From an uncultured Eubacterium sp. (GTDB lineage: Bacteria > Bacillota > Clostridia > Lachnospirales > Lachnospiraceae): DNA of 40,772 bases. The stretch is from the NCBI GenBank assembly GCA_934351445.1, contig CAKRIZ010000016.1:1-40772 (forward strand), given 5' to 3'. The notes under the pieces are model-generated. The model had not been told where the DNA came from. It searched no databases and was given only the letters and a program-made list of their open reading frames with translations. The translations under genes were made by a program, and so were the position numbers. This document shows positions 8,066 to 16,213 of the stretch, piece by piece. Position 1 is the first letter of the stretch; each line of letters opens with the position of its first letter.

Positions 8066-9193
8066 CTATGGACGCATCTGGGAGTAACGCTCACCGGATT
8101 TCAAATTCACCTTGCGATACTGCGCCAGTTCGGATACCGTCACCAGTTGATAACCCTTTTTCTTCAGTTCCGGTATCATGCGCTCCACAGCGCCCGCCGT
8201 ACTCGAATACAGATCATGCATCAGTATAATATCTCCGTCCCTGACATTACTCATGACATGATTGTACACGCGGTTTGAATCCCGGTATTTCCAGTCCAAT
8301 GTATCAACTGACCACAAAATCAGCGGCTTTCCTGCAGAATTACGCAGATTGGTTCCGACCGATCCATACGGCGGACGAAACAGCGCCGGCGCTGTCCCGG
8401 TCAGTTTCTTTATATTGCTGTCCGTGCGGGAGAGCTGGCTGGTGATCGTCGATACCGATGCATTGCCCAATACCGGGTGATCATACGAATGGCTGCCGAT
8501 CTCGCAGCCCATCTGATAGATTCTCTGTACGGTCTGCGGATAAGAACCTACCCGGTTTCCCATCTCAAAAAACGTAGCATGCCCTTCGTTTTTTTGCAGA
8601 CTGTCCAGAATCCGCGGTGTGTACTGACTCGGTCCATCATCAAATGTCAATGCCACCATCGGTTTTTTCGGATCAATCCGATAAGTAAGCATCTTCTGTG
8701 ACTCGCTGTATTTGCCGGTGTAGGTTTTACCGTGGGCACTGGCAATAGCTCTCACACGGTAGCGGTAAGCCACACCGTATGTTGCTGTCTGATCCGTATA
8801 TGTATGGCTCTTTACAGTCTTGATCTTACGGTAACTGCCTTTGCCCGCTATTTTCCTGTAGACCTCATATTTCTGTGCTTTCGCGGTCTTTTTCCAGGTC
8901 AGCCTGATACCGTTTTTGACTGCCTGCGCCACAAGACTGTTTGTCTGACCAAGTTTTATCGGTTTTACAGGTTCTGACGGTCTTTCTGTGATCTGGATCT
9001 CCCCGGTATCATCATCGCTGTATTCCGGATCATCACTGTCCCCGTACTCCGCATCAACGTCTTCATCCTCAATGCAGACGCTTCCGCTGCAGCCCGCCTC
9101 AGTTGCATAGGACACGGCTGTACCCGAATCTCCCACAACTACAGCACACAATAACAGAATGGATATTTTTTTTGCTATCTTTTGTAAATTCAT
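8066..9193 (-). CDS. Secreted polysaccharide deacetylase with a fibronectin-like domain
   Basis: A carbohydrate esterase family 4 enzyme, probably removing N-acetyl groups from peptidoglycan or another surface polysaccharide. From the ATG at 9193 (preceded by AAAGGGGAACGTT) it has 375 residues. There is a signal peptide (about 1-30), an acidic Asp/Glu-rich linker (41-68), a fibronectin type III-like domain (about 82-170) and a NodB domain. NodB motifs are TFDDGPS (183-189), the metal-binding HSYDHP (235-240), RPPYGS, DTLDW and ILMHDLY. All catalytic Asp/His positions are present. An upstream in-frame ATG at 9274 would add 27 basic residues before the signal peptide, so I rejected it. It is a single-gene unit, divergent from the transporter at 9317. 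Confidence 0.9.
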   Translation of the reverse strand: MNLQKIAKKISILLLCAVVVGDSGTAVSYATEAGCSGSVCIEDEDVDAEYGDSDDPEYSDDDTGEIQITERPSEPVKPIKLGQTNSLVAQAVKNGIRLTWKKTAKAQKYEVYRKIAGKGSYRKIKTVKSHTYTDQTATYGVAYRYRVRAIASAHGKTYTGKYSESQKMLTYRIDPKKPMVALTFDDGPSQYTPRILDSLQKNEGHATFFEMGNRVGSYPQTVQRIYQMGCEIGSHSYDHPVLGNASVSTITSQLSRTDSNIKKLTGTAPALFRPPYGSVGTNLRNSAGKPLILWSVDTLDWKYRDSNRVYNHVMSNVRDGDIILMHDLYSSTAGAVERMIPELKKKGYQLVTVSELAQYRKVNLKSGERYSQMRP

Positions 9194-9316
9194 AACGTTC
9201 CCCTTTTGCCTTTTATATAGTATAACACCTTTTATCCGGTTTCGTTTTACAATTCTGCCAAATAATAATATCATGTACAGGTATTGCCTATGAATACAGA
9301 AAGGAATCTAAGATAA

Positions 9317-10654
9317 ATGGAAAAAAGAGAACGTCTCGGCAGCAGACTGGGCTTTATCATGCTCTCGGCCGGCTGTGCAATCGGATGTGGAAACGTATGG
9401 AAATTTCCCTGGATGTGTGGACAAAACGGTGGCGGCAGCTTTATGCTGATCTATATTCTATGCCTGCTGCTCCTCGGTCTGCCTGCAATGATCATGGAGT
9501 TGAGTGTCGGGCGTGCTGCGCAGACCAGCCCTATTTATATGTATGAAAAGTTATCCCACGGCGGAAATCGCTGGCGGATTCCCGGCGTGATCTGTCTGAT
9601 CGGAAATGTATCCCTGATCGCATTTTATTCTGTGGTCACCGGATGGATCATCTATTATTTTGTAAAATTTCTGACTGGCCAGAATGCCAACTTTGGATTT
9701 GAGTCAATGATTGCGAATCCTTCCATCAATGTCGCATATCTGGCAGTCACCATCATCCTCACATTTGTGATCCTCAGCTTCCGCCTGCAAAACGGTTTGG
9801 AACGGATCACCAAATATATGATGCTGGCGCTCATCATTCTGATGCTAGTGCTGGCAGTCCACAGCCTGACGCTGGACGGCGCTGCTGCCGGTCTGTCTTT
9901 TTACCTGATTCCGGACTTTTCCAAGCTCAACGGCTCTGTCGTAGTCGGGGCGATGAATCAGGCGTTTTTCACACTGTCTACCGGTATGGGTGGCATGGCG
10001 ATCTTTGGCAGCTATATTGAGAAAAACCGTTCACTCATGGGCGAATCCATTCATATCATTTTGTTGGACACGCTGGTAGCAGTGATCGCCGGAGTCATTA
10101 TGTTTCCTGCCTGCTACACCTACGGACTGGAGGTCAATGCCGGTCCCAGCCTCTTATTCGACACGATGGCAAATGTATTCAACCACATGAATGGCGGCAG
10201 ATGGTGGGGCTCACTGTTTTTCCTGTTTATGATCTTCGCGGCACTCTCTACGATGCTCGCTGTCTGTGAGAACATTCTGGCAATGGTACGTGAGCTCACC
10301 GGCTGGTCGAGACCAAAAGGCTGTGTAGTATGCGGTATTGTCACATTTTTACTTGCCCTGACAACAGCATTAGGCTACAGTGTATTGCATTTCCAGCCAT
10401 TTGCCGCTGGCACCGTATGGCTTGATCTGTGGGACTTTATCGTATCGAACAATGTGTTGCCGTTAGGATCTCTGTTTCTGGCACTGTTTTGCTGCTATCG
10501 TTTTGGCTGGGGCTGGGACAACTTCCTCAAGGAAGCCAATACTGGTAAAGGATTGAACGTGCAGAATTGGATGAAACCGATTTTTAAATATTTTGTACCG
10601 ATTGTGATTGCATTTATCTTTATCTATGGAATGGCCACATTCGCATGGCGTTAG
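9317..10654 (+). CDS. Sodium-dependent transporter, NSS/SNF family
   Basis: This family imports amino acids or related solutes with sodium (bacterial relatives are LeuT, TnaT and MhsT). The 445-residue protein has about 11-12 hydrophobic segments. The hallmark first helix is present (GSRLGFIMLSAGCAIGCGNV then WKFPWMCGQNGGGSF, residues 8-42), with the unwound glycine region that binds sodium and substrate. The substrate cannot be read from sequence. It is preceded by AGAAAGGAATC and divergent from the deacetylase gene. The next gene, 100 bp downstream, is the prolyl-tRNA editing protein. Confidence 0.92.
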   Translation: MEKRERLGSRLGFIMLSAGCAIGCGNVWKFPWMCGQNGGGSFMLIYILCLLLLGLPAMIMELSVGRAAQTSPIYMYEKLSHGGNRWRIPGVICLIGNVSLIAFYSVVTGWIIYYFVKFLTGQNANFGFESMIANPSINVAYLAVTIILTFVILSFRLQNGLERITKYMMLALIILMLVLAVHSLTLDGAAAGLSFYLIPDFSKLNGSVVVGAMNQAFFTLSTGMGGMAIFGSYIEKNRSLMGESIHIILLDTLVAVIAGVIMFPACYTYGLEVNAGPSLLFDTMANVFNHMNGGRWWGSLFFLFMIFAALSTMLAVCENILAMVRELTGWSRPKGCVVCGIVTFLLALTTALGYSVLHFQPFAAGTVWLDLWDFIVSNNVLPLGSLFLALFCCYRFGWGWDNFLKEANTGKGLNVQNWMKPIFKYFVPIVIAFIFIYGMATFAWR

Positions 10655-10754
10655 AGGTTTAGCTAGGAATTTGGCTGCAACTGCCACGGCAAATATTTTA
10701 AAATAATTTCGCAATCACCTGTGCAATATGATCCTGAAAGGAGACTGATAGAAC

Positions 10755-11312
10755 ATGAAACTTGAATTAGTACACGGCAGACCGGATTCTGTGGAGGGTC
10801 GTCTGGAAAAAGAGATCCGCACCTATGATCTGCTGGATGAACTTGGCATCCCGTATGAACGCATCGACCATGAAGCCGCTGAGACGATGGAGGCTTGTGC
10901 AGAGATTGACGAGGCGCTTGCACCGGCTGCAATCTGCAAAAACCTGTTTTTATGTAACCGGCAGAAAACGCAGTTTTACCTGCTGATGATCCGCGGCGAC
11001 AAACAATTCAAGACAAAGGATGTCTCCAAGCAGATCAACAGCCCGCGCCTGTCCTTTGCACCGGAAGAATATATGGAGGAATATCTTGACATTACGCCCG
11101 GCTCTGTGAGCGTGCTCGGACTCATGAACGACACCGAAAACCACATCCAGCTGCTGGTTGACGAGGATGTGCTCCACTCTGAATATGTGGGCTGCCATCC
11201 GTGCATCAATACGTCCAGCCTGCGTCTGAAATCCGCAGACATATTTGGAAAATTTCTGGAACATGTACATCACGGGTATCAAGTGGTGAAAATAGATCCC
11301 GTGGAAGAATAA
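10755..11312 (+). CDS. Prolyl-tRNA editing protein, YbaK/ProX type
   Basis: This protein belongs to the YbaK/EbsC/ProX superfamily, free-standing editing domains that remove a wrongly attached amino acid (for the PrdX type, Ala) from tRNA-Pro. The 185-residue length and the motifs AAICKNLFLCNRQKTQFYLL, RLSFAPEEYMEEYLDITPGS and a C-terminal VGCHPCINTSSLRL match PrdX/ProXp-ala. The conserved lysine of the pocket is in AICKNLFL (about residue 62). It acts in the cytoplasm on mischarged tRNA. A ribosome site (AAAGGAGACTGATAGAAC) precedes the ATG. No proline reductase genes are nearby, so the role is probably general translation quality control. Confidence 0.88.
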   Translation: MKLELVHGRPDSVEGRLEKEIRTYDLLDELGIPYERIDHEAAETMEACAEIDEALAPAAICKNLFLCNRQKTQFYLLMIRGDKQFKTKDVSKQINSPRLSFAPEEYMEEYLDITPGSVSVLGLMNDTENHIQLLVDEDVLHSEYVGCHPCINTSSLRLKSADIFGKFLEHVHHGYQVVKIDPVEE

Positions 11313-11314
11313 CA

Positions 11315-11343
11315 CTTGCATTTGTGAAACAATCTGCTATAAT
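11315..11343 (+). promoter_or_regulatory. Promoter of the fluoride-responsive antiporter unit
   Basis: TATAAT at 11338-11343 is preceded by TTGCAT (11316-11321, 16 bp spacer) or CTTGCA (11315-11320, 17 bp). Transcription would start near 11350, just ahead of the riboswitch aptamer and within 40 bp of the end of the editing-protein gene. Confidence 0.7.
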
Positions 11344-11362
11344 GCTTTTTGTAAAAACGAAT

Positions 11363-11464
11363 AAAAGGGAATGAAGTTCTCCCGTGGGAAACCTAAACCG
11401 CTATTTTAGCTGATGACTTCTGCGACTTTATTATTTTTTGATCGCAGGGAGCATCAGCTTTTTT
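11363..11464 (+). promoter_or_regulatory. Fluoride riboswitch (crcB motif) with a terminator-type expression platform
   Basis: The aptamer (about 11363-11425) matches the crcB motif: GGGAATGAAGTTCTCCC, then ACCTAAACCGCTATTTTAGC and the conserved CTGATGACTTCTGC. The distal part also forms a terminator, GCTGATG...CTGCGA (11409-11424) pairing with TCGCAG...CATCAGC (11442-11458), followed by TTTTTT (11459-11464). The overlap of the 3' aptamer strand with the terminator stem is the usual fluoride switch: without fluoride transcription ends; with fluoride the aptamer holds and the downstream gene is expressed. That assignment is by motif and context, not by experiment. Confidence 0.9.
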
Positions 11465-11489
11465 GCGTCTAAGAAAGGGAGGAATCTAT

Positions 11490-12692
11490 ATGTTAACATC
11501 ACTTGCACTTGTATTTCTTGTCGGGCTCGCCATGGCAGCGATCTGCCAGAGAATCCGGCTGCCACGCATCATCGGTATGCTGTTTACCGGCATCCTTCTC
11601 GGCCCGTATGTACTGGACTGGCTCGATCCGACAATACTATCCATTTCCTCGGAGCTGCGTCAGATGGCGCTGATCATCATTTTGTTAAAGGCGGGCTTAT
11701 CGCTGGATCTGGGTGACCTGAAAAAAGTCGGCCGCCCTGCCATCATGATGTCATGTGTGCCTGCAAGCTGCGAAATACTCGCATTTTTCCTGTTTGCACC
11801 GTATATTCTCGGTGTCACACGAATCGAGGCTGCTGTAATGGGCGCGGTACTCGGTGCGGTTTCTCCCGCAGTTGTTGTGCCACGCATGGTTTCACTCATG
11901 GAATCGCATTACGGAACGGACAAAAGTATTCCCCAGCTCATTCTCGCCGGAGCGTCCTGCGACGATATTTTTGTCATTGTACTGTTTTCCACATTTGCAG
12001 GCATGGCGCAGGGCGGTCATGCACATATCATGGATTTTGTGAACATCCCGATATCGATTCTGCTCGGTATCGCACTCGGCGCGCTCACCGGATGGCTGCT
12101 CAGCGGCTTTTTTGAAACCGCTTATGCGCACACGCATTGCATCCGAAACAGCATGAAGGTCATCGTCGTACTTGGCATGTCTTTTCTACTCATGGCGGTT
12201 GAGACATGGGCGAAACCCTATGTGTCTATCTCCGGTCTGTTAGCTGTCGTTGCCATGGCTTGTGTGTTAAAGATTAAAAGCCCGTCCTCCGTGTCCAGCC
12301 GCCTCTCGGAAAAATTCGGCAAGCTCTGGCTCTCCGCAGAGGTCCTCCTGTTTGTACTGGTAGGTGCCGCCGTAGACATCCGTTATACGTTGCAGGCGGG
12401 AATCGCCGCGATCCTGATGATCTTTGTGGCACTCATTTTCCGCGCGATCGGAGTCTGTTTCTGCCTGCTCGGAACGCCGCTCAATAAAAAGGAACGCCTT
12501 TTCTGCGTGATTGCCTATCTGCCGAAAGCGACAGTTCAGGCTGCTATTGGCTCTGTGCCGATGGCGATGGGACTTGCCTGCGGTCAGATCGTGTTGTCTG
12601 TTGCGGTACTCGCCATCCTGATCACAGCTCCGCTCGGCGCATTGGGGATGGATGCAACGTATCAGAAGCTGTTACAGAGAAATGAGAGCTAG
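11490..12692 (+). CDS. Cation:proton antiporter under fluoride riboswitch control
   Basis: A 400-residue membrane protein of the monovalent cation:proton antiporter superfamily, with about 11-12 hydrophobic segments. Conserved parts are LPRIIGMLFTGILLGPYVLD (TM2 region), LKAGLSLDLGDLKK and LGAVSPAVVVPRM, followed by GASCDDIFVI, where the paired acidic residues probably bind the ion. Antiporters of this type are among the gene classes found behind fluoride riboswitches, so a role in fluoride or linked ion stress is likely; the transported ion is not known. I chose the ATG at 11490 because AAAGGGAGG lies 7 bp upstream; a TTG at 11463 would overlap the riboswitch terminator. Confidence 0.9.
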   Translation: MLTSLALVFLVGLAMAAICQRIRLPRIIGMLFTGILLGPYVLDWLDPTILSISSELRQMALIIILLKAGLSLDLGDLKKVGRPAIMMSCVPASCEILAFFLFAPYILGVTRIEAAVMGAVLGAVSPAVVVPRMVSLMESHYGTDKSIPQLILAGASCDDIFVIVLFSTFAGMAQGGHAHIMDFVNIPISILLGIALGALTGWLLSGFFETAYAHTHCIRNSMKVIVVLGMSFLLMAVETWAKPYVSISGLLAVVAMACVLKIKSPSSVSSRLSEKFGKLWLSAEVLLFVLVGAAVDIRYTLQAGIAAILMIFVALIFRAIGVCFCLLGTPLNKKERLFCVIAYLPKATVQAAIGSVPMAMGLACGQIVLSVAVLAILITAPLGALGMDATYQKLLQRNES

Positions 12693-12706
12693 AAAAACGC
12701 AAAATA

Positions 12707-12749
12707 AAACGCATTGATTCTATCATTTCTGACAAAGTCAATGCTTTTG
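12707..12749 (+). terminator. Probable terminator after the antiporter gene
   Basis: GCATTGA (12711-12717) and TCAATGC (12738-12744) form a hairpin with a 20-nt loop, followed by TTTT, with an A-rich left flank. The U run is short, so strength is uncertain. Confidence 0.55.
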
Positions 12750-12760
12750 ACTTATATAAA

Positions 12761-12789
12761 TTGAAAAACCTCTAAAATCATGATATTCT
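12761..12789 (+). promoter_or_regulatory. Promoter of the lipoprotein-tautomerase pair
   Basis: TTGAAA (12761-12766) and TATTCT (12784-12789) are separated by 17 bp. It lies 40 bp before the lipoprotein start codon. Confidence 0.6.
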
Positions 12790-12828
12790 GATCTTGAAAA
12801 CCAGATGTTGTCTATTGGGAGGAACATA

Positions 12829-13143
12829 ATGAAAAAAAGGATATGTTTTCTGCTCGCCGGTGTGATGATTTTATCACTGACTGCCTGCTCTGGCGATGAA
12901 GAACCGGAAGAAACACCGGAAGATCAATCAGAAAAAGAGACTATAGGCGTATCAGAGGAAACACCGGAATCGACGGAAATCCCGCAGGACTGGGTTCGCT
13001 ATGCGCCAACAGAAGGAGAAGTTTTTTTCCTGTCCGAAGAGGAAACCGAAACAACAGAGGATTTCGAGGATCAGTATATTATCACATTATATGATTCCAA
13101 CGCCAAAGAGGTACAGACGACCGGACAACGTACCATTTGGTGA
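12829..13143 (+). CDS. Small acidic lipoprotein, possibly frameshifted at the end
   Basis: A 104-residue exported lipoprotein: basic start MKKRICFLLAG, hydrophobic core and the lipobox LTAC (lipid-modified Cys near residue 20). The mature part is very rich in Glu and Thr (EEPEETPEDQSEKET...). I do not recognise the family. An excellent ribosome site (TTGGGAGGAACATA) sets the start at 12829. The frame ends QTTGQRTIW, but the +1 frame continues VPFGEKGSPFI before a stop at about 13162, so a one-base indel near 13125-13132 or a natural end are both possible. The MIF-like gene follows 44 bp later, in the same probable operon. Confidence 0.7.
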   Translation: MKKRICFLLAGVMILSLTACSGDEEPEETPEDQSEKETIGVSEETPESTEIPQDWVRYAPTEGEVFFLSEEETETTEDFEDQYIITLYDSNAKEVQTTGQRTIW

Positions 13144-13187
13144 AAAAGGTTCACCATTTATATGATAAAGAAGAGGAGGAATAAACC

Positions 13188-13529
13188 ATGCCATTCATTG
13201 ATTCCAAAGTAACTGTCAAATTAACAGAAGAAAAGAAAAACAGTGTAAAGACACGACTCGGACAGGCGATCAGCATCTTGCACAAATCAGAAAACTACCT
13301 GATGGTCGGCTTTGAGGACGAATACGATCTCTACATGAGCGGAAACCGGCTTGAAAAAGGAGCTTACGTGTCCGTCAGCCTGTTTGGAAATGCTTCATCC
13401 GATGATTATGAAAAAATGACCGGTGCAATCTGCGACATCCTTCAGGATGAGCTCGGCATACCGGGAGATCACGTGTATGTAACCTATCATGGTGTAAATG
13501 ACTGGGGATGGAACGGGCGCAATTTCTAG
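13188..13529 (+). CDS. MIF/tautomerase-superfamily protein
   Basis: The 113-residue protein matches the macrophage migration inhibitory factor family in length and plan. After removal of Met the chain begins PFIDSKV, giving the N-terminal proline that is the catalytic base of tautomerases. The downstream YLMVGFEDEYDLYMSG and the C-terminal VYVTYHGVNDWGWNGRNF match the family's core and end. MIF proteins form trimers and tautomerise phenylpyruvate-like substrates; the bacterial role is unclear. It has no signal peptide. A GAGGAGGAATAAACC ribosome site precedes it. Confidence 0.85.
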   Translation: MPFIDSKVTVKLTEEKKNSVKTRLGQAISILHKSENYLMVGFEDEYDLYMSGNRLEKGAYVSVSLFGNASSDDYEKMTGAICDILQDELGIPGDHVYVTYHGVNDWGWNGRNF

Positions 13530-13644
13530 TCTATAGGATTTTTCCCGATCAATAAAGGAATTTTGTGTGCACCGCAACGTGGTTACGTCGCGGTGGCACT
13601 TCCGAGATTCTCCCAGATGATACAGATGTATTCATTTTGAGATG

Positions 13645-14046
13645 CTATGCAAGAATTTGTTTTACAACATCCTCAAACTCATAAAATAAATCGATATACG
13701 TCTCAACAATCGTGTTGCAATGAGCTTTCACAATCTCGCAATCGTAATCATGTGCAAGCTCATTCCTTACTTTCAGCATATCCATCCATGCATCATCCGA
13801 AATCAGGTTTGCCTTAAAAGACTCGCGGAGCACTTCTCTCGGAGAGCCTGCCACAAATCCGGTGATTGCATAGTGCTGTACCAATATATCTTTCATTACT
13901 TTCCATGCCAGATCAAACGTAATACTGAATTTCGCACCGGTTCCGCTAAGCACAAAAGAATCTGCAAGATCTCTCTGCCTCGCCTCAGCCAATGCATCCA
14001 GCGAATTACAAAACGACTGAAAACGTCTTCTAAATTTCTCGTCCAT
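13645..14046 (-). CDS. HepT-like HEPN toxin / nucleotidyltransferase substrate-binding protein
   Basis: A 133-residue all-helical protein of the HI0074/HepT type. The segment WMDMLKVRNELAHDYDCE contains R94-N-E-L-A-H99-D-Y101, the complete RX4HXY motif of HepT toxins: Arg and His form the RNase site and Tyr is the target of AMPylation by the MntA antitoxin. The start at 14046 is preceded by GGAGGATATCAGGC; the longer start at 14094 would extend into the neighbour. It overlaps the 3' end of the upstream nucleotidyltransferase gene by 17 bp, so the two are translated as a pair. Family facts suggest RNA cleavage restrained by the partner; HI0074-type homologues may instead be plain substrate-binding partners. 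Confidence 0.85.
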   Translation of the reverse strand: MDEKFRRRFQSFCNSLDALAEARQRDLADSFVLSGTGAKFSITFDLAWKVMKDILVQHYAITGFVAGSPREVLRESFKANLISDDAWMDMLKVRNELAHDYDCEIVKAHCNTIVETYIDLFYEFEDVVKQILA

Positions 14047-14812
14047 ATTGCCTGATATCCTCCAACAATAATTCATTTCTGCAAGTATCCGCATTTAACA
14101 AATCCACACTATACAGTGTGGGCAATTCTTCCACTTTTTCTGCAAGCTCATCAAAGTTTTCCACTCCAGATACAGCAATATCTATATCGCTGCGCTCTCT
14201 GGCTGTTCCTTTTGCCCTTGATCCGTATAAAATCACCTTTTTTGCATCAAAATCCCTGCACAATTTTGCGACATCTCTGATCACTTTATCTGCTTTCTGC
14301 TGCCTTACCGAAAGACTGCTTTCCGCACACACCCTCTCATACGCCAGTCTGGGCGAACCATCTTCTAAATAAATAATTCCACACGGCACAAATCCGTTTT
14401 TTTCGATCAAATGCTGCATCACTCGGTTATCTTCATGTGTATCGACTCTCAGATGTCGGATTCTCCGACTGCAAAATTCCACAACCGCCGGAAAAATGCC
14501 TCTGACCTGTCCGTCTCCGGCGAGCCTGTGTATCGTTCCGTACGCCGTATCGGATATCCACGCCCCCTGCTCAATGTGTATATATGTGGGATCTTCACCT
14601 ATGATAAATGCAAATACGCCATGAATCGCCTGTTCCTTCCGCACCACATACAACTGCCCCGCCGCTATATCATCGACGAGCAGCTTTTCCGGTGGAAAAT
14701 GGTCTCCCCACTGTGTCGGATTCCCTGTTTCCTTCATAAAATTTCGCGCATAGGCATAGATCTCCAAAATGCGCGGCAGATCTGAACTCTCTGCGCAGGT
14801 GATTTCCAACAT
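14030..14812 (-). CDS. GNAT acetyltransferase fused to an MntA-type nucleotidyltransferase (antitoxin partner)
   Basis: A 260-residue two-domain protein. Residues 1-160 are a GNAT acetyltransferase (DLPRILEIYAYARNFM, then LRVDTHEDNRVMQHLIEKNG and FVPCGIIYLEDG, typical of motif B). Residues 170-260 are a minimal nucleotidyltransferase: the motif G197-S198-x10-D209-I-D211 is exactly the GSX10DXD signature of MntA, with a third acidic residue at about D237 (YSVDLLN). MntA-type enzymes neutralise HepT by adding AMP to its tyrosine. The HepT-like gene directly follows and overlaps. The GNAT fusion is not the usual architecture. An AAAGAGGAGGATGCAAGT ribosome site precedes the start. Confidence 0.85.
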   Translation of the reverse strand: MLEITCAESSDLPRILEIYAYARNFMKETGNPTQWGDHFPPEKLLVDDIAAGQLYVVRKEQAIHGVFAFIIGEDPTYIHIEQGAWISDTAYGTIHRLAGDGQVRGIFPAVVEFCSRRIRHLRVDTHEDNRVMQHLIEKNGFVPCGIIYLEDGSPRLAYERVCAESSLSVRQQKADKVIRDVAKLCRDFDAKKVILYGSRAKGTARERSDIDIAVSGVENFDELAEKVEELPTLYSVDLLNADTCRNELLLEDIRQYGREI

Positions 14813-14881
14813 ACTTGCATCCTCCTCTTTCTAACCGCTATTTCTGACTTTATTTTCACCTTTTATCGTGATCCTTTGTCC

Positions 14882-16171
14882 TCAGTCCCGATCCATCAAC
14901 TGTTCAATCTCTGCTCTCGAACCCAGAAACATCTGCGTCAGATACGGATCAAAATCGGTACCGGAACCTTTTGCAATAATATCAAAGCACTGATCGATCG
15001 GCATTGCCTCACGATAACAGCGTTTCTGCGACACGGCATCAAATACATCCGCAATAGCCATGACGCGCGCATGCAGCGGAATCTGCTCTCCGCTAAGTCC
15101 ATCCGGATATCCTTTCCCATTGTATTTTTCATGGTGAAACCGCGCTACTTCATACGCGATCTTCTGAAATTCCGGATTGTCAATATCCTTAAACGTATTT
15201 AATATGATCTCTCCACCACGCGCGGCATGCTCTTTCATGACCGCATATTCCTCATCTGTCAGTTTTCCCGGCTTTTGCAGGATGCGATCCGGTGTCGCGA
15301 TCTTACCGACATCGTGCAGAGGAGCCGCGTTACTGACATTGACCAGATAATCCTTATTTACGATATCCTCGTAACGCTTATCATGCCGCATCTTGTGCAT
15401 CATTAGGTTTACATAAGCTCTCGTCCGTCGGATATGCCCACCGGTATTATCATCGCGGTTCTCCACCATCGTCGCAAAACCTTCGACCATACTGTCATTG
15501 TATACGGTGAGCCGTCTGATCGATGGGTTCTCAAAATCGACATAGATTCCCACCAATAGGATCGTCGCACAGATGGACGTGAGCAGCACCTCAGGATAGA
15601 TGATCTGCAGAATCAGGATTGTACCTACTATAATAATAATCGAAGCTGTTCCCAGTTTCTTTTCTTTTGGTAAAAACCGATGCCTGGCGATCAGCAGGTA
15701 CAGAATGATTCCATAATAGAAAAATAATGTTCCAAAACACACATATACAGAGAATCCCATTGAATAATTCGTCGTCTGTCCATGTAAATATTTTAATTGT
15801 CCGATGCCTGCAACAATCAGTACCAGGGAGACTACGCCGGGCACAAGCAACAGCCAGTTTTTCTTGCGGTTCTGTTTGCTGAGGCCAATCGTCTGATCAT
15901 ACATATATAAGGCAGTGATAATAATCACCAGATCCATAAAAACAAAAAACAGCAGATGAGCCAGACGGTTAACTATGCCAGGCACAGAATCGAGATGGTT
16001 GACCGTCCACGCAGTCAACCCGTCAAAAAAGACTGCCCATGGTGTGACAACCATCAATGCATCGTATAATTTATTACAAGGTATATGTCTCCTGTCAGCA
16101 GCTTTCACATAGGTCACGATTACATATAAAATAATAATCAGACAACCAACCTGCAATTTTACATATTGCAT
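14882..16171 (-). CDS. Membrane-bound HD-GYP phosphodiesterase
   Basis: A 429-residue signalling protein with a multi-helix membrane sensor (about six to seven hydrophobic segments, residues 1-215) and a C-terminal HD-GYP domain (about 225-420). Visible catalytic motifs are HDVGK (286-290), KEHAARGG (313-320) and HHEKYNGKGYP (346-356), all complete, so it should degrade cyclic di-GMP or a related cyclic dinucleotide. The input signal is not known. It has its own upstream gap shared with a divergent small gene, containing an AATAATGATTATT box. A GGGGGAACATG context gives the start. Confidence 0.9.
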   Translation of the reverse strand: MQYVKLQVGCLIIILYVIVTYVKAADRRHIPCNKLYDALMVVTPWAVFFDGLTAWTVNHLDSVPGIVNRLAHLLFFVFMDLVIIITALYMYDQTIGLSKQNRKKNWLLLVPGVVSLVLIVAGIGQLKYLHGQTTNYSMGFSVYVCFGTLFFYYGIILYLLIARHRFLPKEKKLGTASIIIIVGTILILQIIYPEVLLTSICATILLVGIYVDFENPSIRRLTVYNDSMVEGFATMVENRDDNTGGHIRRTRAYVNLMMHKMRHDKRYEDIVNKDYLVNVSNAAPLHDVGKIATPDRILQKPGKLTDEEYAVMKEHAARGGEIILNTFKDIDNPEFQKIAYEVARFHHEKYNGKGYPDGLSGEQIPLHARVMAIADVFDAVSQKRCYREAMPIDQCFDIIAKGSGTDFDPYLTQMFLGSRAEIEQLMDRD

Positions 16172-16213
16172 ACATGTTCCCCCTTTTCATAAACGCTCCA
16201 TCTGTTATGGTAC

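Noticed and set aside
7896..8087. Open frame of 63 codons on the plus strand
   Set aside because: It lies on the antisense strand of the SRP RNA gene and its promoter; the RNA explains the sequence.
9193..9274. Longer start for the deacetylase gene
   Set aside because: It would place 27 charged residues before a clear signal peptide and lacks a ribosome site, whereas the ATG at 9193 has AAAGGGG upstream.
13560..13600. Hairpin (ACCGC/GCGGT) after the MIF-like gene considered as a terminator
   Set aside because: The stem is plausible, but no T run follows on either strand, so I did not list it as a terminator.
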